NCBI GenBank assembly: GCA_002454845.1
Contig: DKJQ01000161.1
Location: 7,737-29,572, forward strand
Length of the DNA: 21,836 nucleotides
Origin: Ignavibacteria bacterium UBA6688
GTDB lineage: Bacteria; Bacteroidota; Ignavibacteria; UBA10030
Reading direction: 5' to 3'
The notes beneath the pieces are model-generated. The model worked only from the letters and a program-made list of their open reading frames with translations, searched no databases and had not been told where the DNA came from. Position 1 is the stretch's first letter, and the number at the start of each line of letters is the position of its first letter. Below, piece by piece: positions 1 to 8,237 of the stretch. The position numbers and the translations under genes were made by a program.

Positions 1-980
1 CTCAACACCGTCGAACCCAGCCCAATCTCCATCATCAATACCAGCACTCCTGCAAAGAGCCAGTTATAAAACAGCTCCGTGTAACGTTTGTACGCGGTTA
101 CCTCGATCTTCGTCTTTTCGAGCTGGTCGATCTCGTCGTAAATTGCTTTCAGCTTGCGGTTGTCGGTGGCGCGAAAGTATTCGCCGCCGGTCATCTCAGC
201 CACCGAGGTCAGGGTCTTCTCGTCGATCTCGACCGGAACGAGTCGTCGCTGAACGCCGAAAGGAGTTTCAACCGGATAGGGGGCCTGCCCCATTGCGCCG
301 ACGCCGACCGTATACACCCGGATGCCGTAGGTTGCCGCCACTTTCGCCGCGGTGATGGGATCGATTTCTCCACGATTATTAACGCCGTCGGTCAAGAGAA
401 TCATCACCTTGCTTTTTGCGTCACTGTCCTTGAGCCGGTTGACGCCGTTCGCCAGCGCGAGCCCGATGGCGGTCCCATCCTCGATCATCCCCTTCCGTAC
501 TTCCTGCAACAGCGACTGCAGCACCGGATAGTCCGTGGTCAAGGGGCACTGTGTAAAACTTTCCGCCGCGAAGATCACCAGGCCGATCCGGTCGTTGGTT
601 CTTCCGGTGATAAAATCCTCTCCCACCTGTTTTGCTGCAACGAGCCTGTTGGGCGTGAAATCCTCCGCCAGCATACTGCCGGAGATGTCGAGAACAAGCA
701 CGATGTCAATCCCTTCGGTGTTGATATTCTCCCGGCTCGAGACCGATTGTGGTCGTGCGAGTGCGATAATCAGACATGCCAGCGCCGCCATCCTCAATGC
801 GACTGGCGTGTGATGGAGGCGCTCTCGCAGCGATCGGGGCGTATGGTCGAACGGCTGGAGCGAAGAAAACGTTACCTCGGAGACCATTTTCCATCTCCGC
901 CTCCAATACAAGAGCGAAAGAAGGGGAATCAGGAAGAGAAACCAGAGAATCCAGGGATAGGCAAACAGATCACCGAACAT
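1..980 (-). CDS. BatA-like von Willebrand factor A domain membrane protein (3' end cut off)
   Basis: I translated this directly. It opens with MFGDLFAYPWILWF at 980 and stays open to the left window edge (326 codons). Membrane segments lie at about residues 9-26, 61-77 and 305-325, framing a periplasmic-side VWA domain. The metal-binding MIDAS motif DISGS is at 98-102, with GTAIG near 169-173 and LTDGVNN near 196-202 as the other expected MIDAS elements. The start is preceded by a strong Shine-Dalgarno sequence (AGAGGAGG, 6 nt before the ATG) and overlaps the last 11 nt of the BatD-like gene, so it is the fourth gene of the moxR operon. BatA proteins of Bacteroidetes-type aerotolerance operons have this architecture and usual length of about 330 residues, so only the last few residues should be missing. 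The Bat role in stress tolerance comes from family knowledge and is not shown here. Confidence 0.9.
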   Translation of the reverse strand, partial: MFGDLFAYPWILWFLFLIPLLSLLYWRRRWKMVSEVTFSSLQPFDHTPRSLRERLHHTPVALRMAALACLIIALARPQSVSSRENINTEGIDIVLVLDISGSMLAEDFTPNRLVAAKQVGEDFITGRTNDRIGLVIFAAESFTQCPLTTDYPVLQSLLQEVRKGMIEDGTAIGLALANGVNRLKDSDAKSKVMILLTDGVNNRGEIDPITAAKVAATYGIRVYTVGVGAMGQAPYPVETPFGVQRRLVPVEIDEKTLTSVAEMTGGEYFRATDNRKLKAIYDEIDQLEKTKIEVTAYKRYTELFYNWLFAGVLVLMMEIGLGSTVL

Positions 981-1935
981 CGACGGCCTCCTCTGCTGTT
1001 TCTTCCATCCCATCAGGTTGCTGTTCCGGACGAGGCGCCATGGTCCGGACAATTTCGTATGCCCAGCGCAGTTCAGCTTCATGCTCATCAGGTGTGGGCG
1101 CATATTTCGCGAATTTTACCAGGTCGGCCGTTGTCAGGAAAGATCGGAACTGCTTCAACAGCGACTGCGCTTCCGGTACCGGCTTGAGCTGTTGCATGAT
1201 TTCGTCCGAGGTCGATTCCAGGGCGAGGATCCGATACTGGTCCTCCAGGAACCGCCGGATGATTTCCGTGGCCTCCGAATAATACTCCTTGACCTTTCCC
1301 TGTTGCCAGAGTTTCTTGTCCTCCAGCGCCCGCAGTGCGGCGAGGGCAACCGTGGCAGGGGGAATAACCGGCTTGGGTGGAACGTAAGCCAACTCCCGTT
1401 CGCGCTTCTTCTTTTGATAGTACCGGTACGCCCAGACAGCGAGAGCGAGAAGGACGAGAGCGATGAGGTACGGCAGAAAATCCTCAAACTTCCAGGGTGC
1501 ATCGAGGGGAGGCTTGATGTCTTTCAGTTCACCCTGTGGATCCACAGAAACCCCGTGAATAGTCAGAAAGACCATGTTCGTAACAGCCTGCCGCTGTACC
1601 GTATCACCGGCAACCGTGTAGGAAAACGGGATAGGGGGAACGAAGACTGTTCCCGAATCAAACGCGATGAGCTTGAAATTCCACACACGTTCGGCTTTCC
1701 CGTCCGGGACTTCGTCCACAGAGAGCAACTCAAATGACCCCAGGCTGTCCTTCACCGCGGGAACAAGCGAAGAGATCCCCGACGGAACCTCCGCCGTTAC
1801 GCGCACCCACACCCATTCACCGATTTTGTATTCCGATGAATCGACAGATGCGCGCAGTTGCGGTTCCTGCGCACCAGCCTCAACGGCAACGAGTAAGATC
1901 AAAACAGCGACGAGCGTCAGCCGCGCAACCCTCAT
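970..1935 (-). CDS. BatD-like / DUF4381-type membrane protein with signal peptide
   Basis: This is the third gene of the moxR-DUF58-Bat operon. From the chosen ATG at 1935 the protein begins with a classical signal peptide (MRVARLTLVAVLILLVAVEA, then GAQ). A beta-rich extracytoplasmic domain follows, then the IKPPLDAPW motif just before one transmembrane helix (DFLPYLIALVLLALAVWAYRY, about 152-171), then a basic, helical cytoplasmic tail of about 150 residues. This matches the BatD/DUF4381 layout seen between DUF58 and VWA genes. The frame stays open to another ATG at 2019, but those extra 28 residues are four copies of a 7-residue repeat encoded by a 21-nt tandem repeat. They would bury the signal peptide, so I prefer 1935. 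No convincing ribosome-binding site precedes either start. Function in the complex is unknown; membrane scaffolding is inference. Confidence 0.8.
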   Translation of the reverse strand: MRVARLTLVAVLILLVAVEAGAQEPQLRASVDSSEYKIGEWVWVRVTAEVPSGISSLVPAVKDSLGSFELLSVDEVPDGKAERVWNFKLIAFDSGTVFVPPIPFSYTVAGDTVQRQAVTNMVFLTIHGVSVDPQGELKDIKPPLDAPWKFEDFLPYLIALVLLALAVWAYRYYQKKKRERELAYVPPKPVIPPATVALAALRALEDKKLWQQGKVKEYYSEATEIIRRFLEDQYRILALESTSDEIMQQLKPVPEAQSLLKQFRSFLTTADLVKFAKYAPTPDEHEAELRWAYEIVRTMAPRPEQQPDGMEETAEEAVDVR

Positions 1936-2016
1936 CTGCCGTCTGCATACTGCCATCTGTATTCTGCCGTCTGTCATCTGTATTCTGCTGTCTGTCATCT
2001 GCATTCTGCCTTCTGC
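1933..2016 (-). repeat. Four tandem 21-nt repeats at the 5' end of the BatD-like gene
   Basis: On the plus strand four 21-nt units start at 1933, 1954, 1975 and 1996, each beginning CATCTG, and a fifth partial copy starts at 2017. Units 2 and 3 differ at only one position (CTGCCG versus CTGCTG in the centre). The period is a multiple of three, so on the minus strand the array stays open as heptapeptides (MAEGRMQ, MTDSRIQ, MTDGRIQ, MAVCRRQ). Every unit begins with an ATG. It fills almost the whole gap between the DUF58 stop (2024) and the signal peptide of the BatD-like gene. Confidence 0.85.
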
Positions 2017-2023
2017 CATCTGT

Positions 2024-2899
2024 CTACCATCTTCTCTCCCTCAACCGGAAAAAGTCTATCAATGGTTTCATGGTGGGCTGGTCCAGCCGGACTTCCACCG
2101 CATCGAGTTTCGCCTTGATAAACAGCGATCGCCGCGTTTCCCGTGTAGAACGCCGGTATGCCTGATAGGCACTCCGCACAGCGGCGCTGGAGGTATCGAC
2201 CCAGCGCTGCTGCCCCGTTTCCGCGTCCCGGAAAGTGATAAGACCGACCTTTGGCAGCTCGTTTTCCCTCGGATCGAGCAAGCTGATGCCGATCAGGTCA
2301 TGACGCTTTCCGGCAATGCGCAGGGCGGCTTCATAGCCCTGGTCCATAAAATCGGAAATCACAAAGACGATGCTCCGCTTCTTCTGTACCTGGTTCAGGT
2401 ACTCCAGGGCGGTCTTGATGCTTGTGGCCGGGCGTTGTGGCTCAAACGATATCAGCTCTCGCACAATGCGCAGGGCGTGTGAACGCCCCTTGCGTGGCGG
2501 GATGAATTTTTCGATTTGATCGGAGAACAGGATCGCCCCGACCTTGTCGTTGTTCTTCATCGCGGAAAAAGCCAGGATAGCGCTCAGCTCCACCGCCACG
2601 TCCCGCTTCAATTGTCCCTGGGACCCGAAGAATTGCGAGCCGCTGAGATCGACCAGCAGCATGACCGTAAGTTCACGTTCCTCTTCGAAGACCTTAATAT
2701 AGGGATGGTCGAACCGTGCGGTCACATTCCAATCAATCGTCCGGATATCGTCCCCCATTTGGTACTCCCGCACCTCCGAGAAGGTCATCCCGCGTCCCTT
2801 GAACACGGAGTGGTACTCACCGGAGAACACCTGGTTGACCAGTCCCCGCGTGCGGATTTCCAGCTGCCGGACTTTCTTGAGAAGTTCTTTTGTTTCCAT
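2024..2899 (-). CDS. DUF58 domain protein of the Bat operon
   Basis: This is a DUF58 family protein, 291 residues from the ATG at 2899. The family signature GDDIRTIDWNVTAR, followed by a segment ending in VFEEERELTVMLLVDLSGS, identifies it. The DLSGS motif marks the start of a VWA-like fold that follows the DUF58 core. No transmembrane segment is visible, so it is probably cytoplasmic or peripheral. DUF58 genes nearly always sit next to MoxR ATPases, as here (237 nt downstream of moxR); the MoxR partner is thought to act as a chaperone for VWA proteins. The frame also opens at a GTG at 2914, five codons earlier, but neither start has a good ribosome-binding site. The ATG gives the usual family N-terminus (METKELLKKVRQLEI). 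The exact biochemical role is unknown. Confidence 0.88.
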   Translation of the reverse strand: METKELLKKVRQLEIRTRGLVNQVFSGEYHSVFKGRGMTFSEVREYQMGDDIRTIDWNVTARFDHPYIKVFEEERELTVMLLVDLSGSQFFGSQGQLKRDVAVELSAILAFSAMKNNDKVGAILFSDQIEKFIPPRKGRSHALRIVRELISFEPQRPATSIKTALEYLNQVQKKRSIVFVISDFMDQGYEAALRIAGKRHDLIGISLLDPRENELPKVGLITFRDAETGQQRWVDTSSAAVRSAYQAYRRSTRETRRSLFIKAKLDAVEVRLDQPTMKPLIDFFRLRERRW

Positions 2900-2934
2900 G
2901 ACTTCATGATCCACGAGATACTAAGGACACAAAG

Positions 2935-3114
2935 AGCCGGAGGCCTATTAATTGTGGGATGCGTCAGCATCCTTATTGGACCCGTGCTTATTCAAATGAG
3001 GTTTCACAGTCAGCATAAGCTGACGGGATGCGTAGTTGTCATATTCCCGGTCGACTAATCCTCAATTCCAAATAGTGGATCGCTTACGCGATCCTTAGTT
3101 GTGGGCCTCCGGCT
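2935..3114. repeat. Cluster of extragenic palindromes between moxR and the DUF58 gene
   Basis: The moxR-DUF58 gap holds an unusual density of perfect inverted repeats. An 11-bp outer pair, AGCCGGAGGCC (2935-2945) and GGCCTCCGGCT (3104-3114), encloses three small hairpins. These are GGATGC-gtca-GCATCC (2957-2972), GTCAGC-ataa-GCTGAC (3009-3024) and GGATCGC-ttac-GCGATCC (3077-3094). All have 4-nt loops. None is followed by a T-run, so they are not simple rho-independent terminators. They resemble REP/extragenic palindrome elements and may affect how much DUF58/Bat mRNA is made relative to moxR; the regulatory role is inference. Confidence 0.7.
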
Positions 3115-3136
3115 GTGAATTTGGTGGATAATAATC

Positions 3137-4120
3137 TTAGGGCACTTCGATATGGTTGAGAATTTCCTGCACGATGTGTTCCGGGGTGATTTCCTCCGCC
3201 TCAGCCTCGTACGTCACCGCCACGCGGTGACGCAACACGTCCAGACTGATTGCCCGGACATCTTCCGGAATGACATAGCCCCGTCGCTTGATGAAAGCGT
3301 GCGCTTTGGAAGCGAGCGCGAGGTTGATGGTCGCGCGCGGTGACGCGCCGTAGCTGATCATCGGAGCGATCTTGTCGAGTTTGAACTCTGCCGGCTGTCG
3401 CGTTGCAAAAACGATGTCGAGAATGTAGCGTTCGATCTTTTCGTCCATATAGACCTGCCGTACGACATTCCGGGCGGCAAGAATCTCCTTCGGTGAAACG
3501 ACGGGTTTGAGGTCTTTGTTTTCCCCGAGCACATTCTGGCGCATGATCAGCAACTCCTCCTCGCGGCTCGGGTAGCCGATTCTTACCTTGAGCATGAAGC
3601 GGTCGACCTGCGCTTCGGGAAGCGGGTATGTTCCCTCCTGCTCGATGGGGTTCTGCGTGGCGAGGACGAGGAAGGGCTCCTCCAGCGGGAAGGTCTCCTC
3701 ACCGATCGTGATTTGCCGTTCCTGCATTGCCTCCAGCAACGCGCTTTGTACCTTCGCGGGAGCACGGTTGATCTCGTCAGCGAGAATGAAATTAGCGAAG
3801 ATCGGACCGCGGCGGGTGAAGAACGTTCCCTCTTTTTGATTATACATCATCGTACCGATGAGATCTGCGGGAAGAAGATCGGGCGTGAACTGGATGCGCT
3901 GGAACTTTGCGCGGATGGCCGCAGCCAGGCTCTTGATCGTCAAAGTTTTGGCAAGGCCCGGAACACCCTCGAGAAGAATGTGTCCATTGCACAACAACCC
4001 GATCAGGAGGCGCTCGACCATGTATTTCTGTCCGACGATTGTCTTGCCGACCTCCGCCGTAAGAGTGTCGACAAACGCGCTCTCCCGCTGGATCATCTCA
4101 TTGATGGTTTTGATATCCAC
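3137..4120 (-). CDS. MoxR family AAA+ ATPase
   Basis: This is a MoxR-type AAA+ ATPase of 327 residues, the usual length. Walker A is GVPGLAKT (52-59), Walker B is ILADE (112-116) followed by INRAP, the sensor 1 segment is ATQNP (154-158), and the family signature EGTYPLPEAQVDRF follows. The start is a GTG at 4120, supported by an ACGGAGG Shine-Dalgarno sequence 5 nt upstream. It is the first gene of the minus-strand operon with DUF58, BatD-like and BatA-like genes. MoxR proteins are believed to act as ATP-driven chaperones that load metals or activate VWA-domain partners; here the obvious partners are the DUF58 and VWA proteins downstream. The cytoplasmic location is inferred from the lack of membrane segments. 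Confidence 0.93.
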   Translation of the reverse strand: MDIKTINEMIQRESAFVDTLTAEVGKTIVGQKYMVERLLIGLLCNGHILLEGVPGLAKTLTIKSLAAAIRAKFQRIQFTPDLLPADLIGTMMYNQKEGTFFTRRGPIFANFILADEINRAPAKVQSALLEAMQERQITIGEETFPLEEPFLVLATQNPIEQEGTYPLPEAQVDRFMLKVRIGYPSREEELLIMRQNVLGENKDLKPVVSPKEILAARNVVRQVYMDEKIERYILDIVFATRQPAEFKLDKIAPMISYGASPRATINLALASKAHAFIKRRGYVIPEDVRAISLDVLRHRVAVTYEAEAEEITPEHIVQEILNHIEVP

Positions 4121-4489
4121 TCAATCCTCCGTAAGTAATTGTCATTACGAAACTTCCCCGCCCCCGGAAGGCAGAGAAAATGCACTATTTGGACGTATAA
4201 AGAGGGGTACGGTTCCGCGCACCGCAAAAATAGTTCGAGCCACACCACAAATTCATGGCGAACCTGAGGGCGGCTCCTGACCCCGCGTCATGGTCGATTG
4301 TGCGGGGGAACGGCATCACGCTGACCGGGTAGGAAGATACACAACGATGCCGGCGGATGCAAGACTGGGGGGACGGACTGTGCGGTTCATGCGGCAGACT
4401 CCCCGTTCTCTCCGGTGTTTTTATCCAGAGAACCCGGGAGAGCGTATTCCTCCTCGACCTTTCCCGCGAGTTTTTGCATATTGGACTCC
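4121..4489. other. Divergent intergenic region between moxR and hrpB
   Basis: About 370 nt lie between two genes that diverge, so this must hold at least two promoters. I could not identify a convincing -35/-10 pair for either direction. A weak hairpin CTTCC-N7-GGAAG lies near 4153. The hrpB frame remains open leftward to a GTG at 4415, but the protein upstream of 4490 does not resemble the family. No small gene with a ribosome-binding site was found. Confidence 0.4.
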
Positions 4490-6976
4490 ATGCTCAAACG
4501 CATCATGCAACCACTCCCTATTGATGAAGTTCTGCCGCGTCTCCATGCGGCCCTGGCGGAATCACGCAGGGTGGTTCTTTCTGCTCCGCCGGGAGCCGGA
4601 AAGACTACGCGCGTCCCGACAGCATTACAAACAGCGCCGTGGCTCGGAGAGGGGAAGATCCTCATGTTGGAACCGCGCAGGCTCGCTGCGCGGCGCGCAG
4701 CGGAATATCTTGCGGCGCAACTCGGCGAGGAAGTGGGCGAAACGGTCGGATACCGGATGCGGGGGGAATCGCGCGTCGGTGGGCGAACCCGCATTGAGGT
4801 CGTCACCGAGGGAATCCTCACACGCATGCTCCAGCAGGCGCAGGATCTTCCGGGAGTCGGTCTCGTGATTTTTGATGAGTTCCATGAGCGAAGCATTCAT
4901 GCGGACCTCGGACTTGCGCTGACGCTCGACATTCAGAGCCACATTCGTCCGGACCTCCGCATACTGGTCATGTCCGCAACACTCGACGGACTTTCGCTCG
5001 CCGCCGCGCTGGGCAATGCTCCGATCGTGGAAAGTGCCGGCCGGTTGTTCCCTGTTGAAACACGGTACGCTGCCTTTGGTTCTGACAAACCGATCACTGT
5101 GCGCATTGTGGATGTGGTCATGCGTGCGATCGATATCGAAGAGGGGGATATCCTTGTGTTCCTCCCGGGACGCGGGGAGATCCGTCGTGCGGAACAACTT
5201 CTCTGGGAGCAAAGCCTTCCCGAAGAAGTCGTGGTACACACACTGTACGGCGAGGCACCCTATGCCGCGCAGGCCGCGGCCCTCGCTCCAACGATGCCGG
5301 GAAAACGGAAGATTATCCTGGCCACGAATGTGGCGGAGACGAGCCTGACGATTGAGGGAGTTCGGGTGGTGATCGACTCCGGGCTGGTGCGCGTTGCCCG
5401 CTTTGATCCGCGCCGCGGCATGAGTGGCTTGGTAACGGTCCCCGTTTCCAAAGCGTCGGCGGACCAGCGTCGCGGGCGTGCAGGCCGGATGCAACCGGGA
5501 GTCTGTTACCGGCTCTGGACGGAGCAGGAGCATGCAAACCTCGCGGACTATGCACAGCCGGAGATCAAATCTACCGACCTGACCCCTCTTGCGCTGGAAC
5601 TGGAGATTTGGGGATCACCGCAGGGAGAGGGATTGGTTTTTCTCGATCCTCCCCCGCGGGCGAACCTGCTACAAGCGCGTGAAGTGCTCACCGGCCTCGG
5701 TGCCCTCGATATCTCCGGAAAGTTGACTACTGCCGGTCGTGCGATGGCGGGTCTGCCGGTTCATCCGAGGCTTTCAGCCATGATTCTCAAAGCAAAGGAA
5801 ATCGGGCTGGGTTCTCAAGCTTGCGACCTGGCAGCATTTTTAGAGGAGCGCGATCCCTCCGCCGGACGTGATGAAGCAGAGATCGATCTTGCTTCGCGCC
5901 GGCATACCCTCATGACAGCGCGGAATGGAGCCCGCACACGCATTCTCGAGCAGGCGCAGAGGCTTCGCCGGCTGGCGGAAATCGAAAACAGACAAAACGT
6001 TGACGAATCGCCGGGCACCCTGCTGGCCCTGGCCTACCCGGAACGGGTTGCGCGGCGACGTGGTGCGGACACGAACAAATACACGATGGCTTCCGGCACG
6101 ATCGCGGTCGTTCCGGCGGCAAGTCCACTCTCCCGGCAGGAATATCTTGCTATCGGGGATGTGGATGGAATCGGTGCAGAGGTGCGCGTCCGGCTTGGCG
6201 CTCCTGTGGACCAGGAAACCCTGGAACGGATTTTTGGAGACCGCATTCTCGTTGAGGAAGAAATTCGCTGGAACCCGGGCGGTGGCGCTGTTGTGGCCAG
6301 GCGGGTGGAACGACTGGGGGCCCTCGTGCTTGCCGAACGATCTCTCGATCGCAGCCACAGCAATGTTGCCCGGGAGCTTGCAGCGGGGGTACGACAACTC
6401 GGATTGGAATCGCTTCCGTGGACGAAGGAAACCCGGTCGTTCCTTAACCGAAGCGAGTGGCTCCGGAAAAGTGGATTTGTCGGCTCCGGTTGGCCCGACC
6501 TGAGCCAGGAGACACTCCTGGCAACCCTCGAAGAATGGCTGCTTTCGTTCCTCGACGGGAAATGGAAGAAGGAACACTTGGCTTTACTCGACCTTCACAC
6601 TGTTCTCAATGCCCGCTTTTCGTACGACCAGCTTCAGAAACTCGAGCACCTGGCCCCCTCCCACCTGAAGTTGCCGAGCGGTTCCCGCGTTCCGCTTGAC
6701 TACGGTTCGGGAGATCAACCGGTGCTCGGAGTCCGATTGCAGGAACTGTTTGGTCAGAGTGAAACGCCGCGGGTTGCGGGAGGAAAAGCACTGGTGCTGC
6801 TTCACCTGCAGTCGCCGGCACGCCGGCCGTTGGCCGTTACGCAGGACCTGCAGAGTTTCTGGGCGACGGTGTATCCGGAGATCCGGACCCAGATGCGTGC
6901 ACGCTACCCGAGGCATTACTGGCCCGAAGATCCGCGAAACGCACAACCGACCAGCAGGACGATCAAGAGAAAATAA
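4490..6976 (+). CDS. hrpB: ATP-dependent RNA helicase HrpB
   Basis: This is an 828-residue DEAH/RHA-type helicase of the HrpB family, which is normally about 820-850 residues. Motif I is APPGAGKT (32-39), motif II is DEFH followed by ERSIHADL (129-140), and motif III is SAT (162-164). Motif V is ATNVAETSLT (about 278-287) and motif VI is QRRGRAGR (about 326-333). The HrpB-specific C-terminal region is present, with RVPLDYGSG and ending in QDLQSFWATVYPEIRTQMR. The ATG at 4490 was chosen because the protein then begins MLKRIMQPLPIDEVL, as in relatives. Another ATG at 4505 and a GTG at 4415 are in frame, and none has a strong Shine-Dalgarno sequence. The family is predicted to unwind RNA; its physiological role in most bacteria is not settled. 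The ldh gene begins 32 nt after the stop, so the two may be co-transcribed. Confidence 0.93.
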   Translation: MLKRIMQPLPIDEVLPRLHAALAESRRVVLSAPPGAGKTTRVPTALQTAPWLGEGKILMLEPRRLAARRAAEYLAAQLGEEVGETVGYRMRGESRVGGRTRIEVVTEGILTRMLQQAQDLPGVGLVIFDEFHERSIHADLGLALTLDIQSHIRPDLRILVMSATLDGLSLAAALGNAPIVESAGRLFPVETRYAAFGSDKPITVRIVDVVMRAIDIEEGDILVFLPGRGEIRRAEQLLWEQSLPEEVVVHTLYGEAPYAAQAAALAPTMPGKRKIILATNVAETSLTIEGVRVVIDSGLVRVARFDPRRGMSGLVTVPVSKASADQRRGRAGRMQPGVCYRLWTEQEHANLADYAQPEIKSTDLTPLALELEIWGSPQGEGLVFLDPPPRANLLQAREVLTGLGALDISGKLTTAGRAMAGLPVHPRLSAMILKAKEIGLGSQACDLAAFLEERDPSAGRDEAEIDLASRRHTLMTARNGARTRILEQAQRLRRLAEIENRQNVDESPGTLLALAYPERVARRRGADTNKYTMASGTIAVVPAASPLSRQEYLAIGDVDGIGAEVRVRLGAPVDQETLERIFGDRILVEEEIRWNPGGGAVVARRVERLGALVLAERSLDRSHSNVARELAAGVRQLGLESLPWTKETRSFLNRSEWLRKSGFVGSGWPDLSQETLLATLEEWLLSFLDGKWKKEHLALLDLHTVLNARFSYDQLQKLEHLAPSHLKLPSGSRVPLDYGSGDQPVLGVRLQELFGQSETPRVAGGKALVLLHLQSPARRPLAVTQDLQSFWATVYPEIRTQMRARYPRHYWPEDPRNAQPTSRTIKRK

Positions 6977-7008
6977 ATCCGGGAAGAAACTCACCACCAA
7001 AAGGAACG

Positions 7009-7965
7009 ATGAAGACTATGGATACTCCGGGAACAAGAAAAGTTGGCGTCGTCGGGACAGGGTTTGTCGGTTCGTCGTTCGCGTTTGCGTTGATGGTCCG
7101 GCGGCTTGCCGGGGAGCTGGTGCTGGTCGATGTGAACCCTGAAAAGGCGATCGGCGAGGAGATGGATTTCAATCATGGCCTGTCGTTTACCCGTCCCATG
7201 AAGATCAGGGCCGGAACGTACGCGGATCTCGCCGGGTCGAATGTGGTTGTCATTGCCGCGGGGACCAACCAGAAACCGGGCGAGACGCGACTCGACCTGC
7301 TGGCACGCAACGCCACGATCTTCAGGGAGATCGTTCCGCAGGTTGTCCGCCACAATCCCGATGGGATTATCCTAATCGCGACCAACCCCGTTGATATTCT
7401 CACACGCATTTCCCTCAGTGAAGTCGATCTTCCCCCTTCCCGTATCATCGGGTCCGGGACGATCCTCGACACGTCCCGCTTCCGGTTCCTTCTCGGGCAA
7501 TACTACCACGTTGATGCCAGGAGCGTTCACGCCTACATTGTCGGCGAGCACGGGGACAGCGAGATTCCGATCTGGAGCCTTGCCAACATCGGCGGTGTCC
7601 GGCTTCGGGAATTCGCCCCGCTGCAAAACAAGCCGTACAACCAGGATGATATGAACCGGCTCTTCATCGGCGTCCGTGATGCAGCGTACGAAATTATCAA
7701 ACGGAAGGGGGCAACGTACTACGCGATCGGGCTCGGGCTTCTTTCGATTGTGGAGGCCATCCTCGGCAACTACCGGTCGGTACTTTCTGTGTCGACTCTG
7801 ATGACGGGGCAGTACGGCGTGAAGGACATCTGTCTCAGCCTTCCCTGCGTGGTGGGGGCAAGCGGGATCGAAGAGGTTCTTACCCTGAACATAAGTCCGG
7901 AAGAGGAGGAAGGATTTCGAAGATCCGCGGAGAAGCTGAAAGGGACATTGCAGGCCCTCGGATAA
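7009..7965 (+). CDS. ldh: L-lactate dehydrogenase (NAD-dependent)
   Basis: This 318-residue member of the LDH/MDH superfamily would reduce pyruvate to L-lactate with NADH. The Rossmann motif GTGFVG is at 16-21, and the NAD-selecting aspartate D41 is in LVLVDVN. The substrate loop TNQKPGETR carries Q88, where malate dehydrogenases have Arg, so lactate/pyruvate specificity is favoured; the loop arginine is R94. The catalytic pair is D154/R157 (LDTSRFR) and H181 (GEHGDSE). The start has an AAAGGA ribosome-binding site 3-5 nt upstream. The enzyme is cytoplasmic, probably tetrameric, and would regenerate NAD+ during fermentation. It follows hrpB by 32 nt without a terminator. Malate dehydrogenase is the main alternative and is disfavoured by Q88. 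Confidence 0.93.
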   Translation: MKTMDTPGTRKVGVVGTGFVGSSFAFALMVRRLAGELVLVDVNPEKAIGEEMDFNHGLSFTRPMKIRAGTYADLAGSNVVVIAAGTNQKPGETRLDLLARNATIFREIVPQVVRHNPDGIILIATNPVDILTRISLSEVDLPPSRIIGSGTILDTSRFRFLLGQYYHVDARSVHAYIVGEHGDSEIPIWSLANIGGVRLREFAPLQNKPYNQDDMNRLFIGVRDAAYEIIKRKGATYYAIGLGLLSIVEAILGNYRSVLSVSTLMTGQYGVKDICLSLPCVVGASGIEEVLTLNISPEEEEGFRRSAEKLKGTLQALG

Positions 7966-7997
7966 ACCGATTGTGTCCCGTCAGCGTTTTGAAATGA

Positions 7998-8135
7998 TTC
8001 ACCACGGATGGCACACAGAGGAACACCGAAGAAAAACGAAAATGCGGTGTGGCTCTTCAACGCAAGAGTCCCAGACTAACACAAGCTATACAGGTGTAAT
8101 CCATCGGTGTTCATCGGTGTGTTATCGGTGGTGAA
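7998..8135. repeat. 138-bp imperfect inverted-repeat element downstream of ldh
   Basis: Two 34-nt arms, 7998-8031 (TTCACCACGGATGGC...) and 8102-8135 (ending ATCGGTGGTGAA), are inverted copies matching at 28 of 34 positions. The right arm itself is three near-tandem copies of ATCGGTGK at 10-11 nt spacing. The 70-nt core includes a small CTCTT-N6-AAGAG hairpin and no open reading frame of note. I see no target-site duplication. It resembles a non-coding extragenic or MITE-like element, and transcripts through it could form a very long hairpin. Confidence 0.7.
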
Positions 8136-8165
8136 AGAACCGAGCCGTTACAGTTTTTTTGGAAC

Positions 8166-8197
8166 AAAAAAGCGCTCCACGCATCAGCATGGAGCGC
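8166..8197 (-). terminator. Rho-independent terminator of the 140-residue membrane protein gene
   Basis: On the minus strand the perfect 8-bp stem GCGCTCCA/TGGAGCGC (8172-8197, 10-nt loop) is followed by six T. It lies about 40 nt past the stop codon at 8238. A terminator with the same stem is found at 20549-20577. Confidence 0.9.
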
Positions 8198-8237
8198 CTC
8201 TGTTCAATCAACACAGACTTCAGAAGGAAACAGCGTG

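Noticed and set aside
1933..2016. Considered as a CRISPR array
   Set aside because: The units are directly adjacent with no spacers, only 21 nt long and divergent, and no cas gene is near.
1667..2482. Long plus-strand open frame of 271 codons
   Set aside because: It lies antisense to the clear BatD-like and DUF58 genes, includes the translated 21-nt repeat and shows no domain or ribosome-binding site.
4625..5533. 302-codon minus-strand open frame
   Set aside because: It is antisense to the helicase core of HrpB, whose motifs are all intact; the antisense product has no recognisable features.
8136..8160. T7 run at 8154-8160 as a terminator for ldh
   Set aside because: The only nearby stem (TCGGT/ACCGA) is weak and ends about 10 nt before the T-run, so a rho-independent terminator is not supported.
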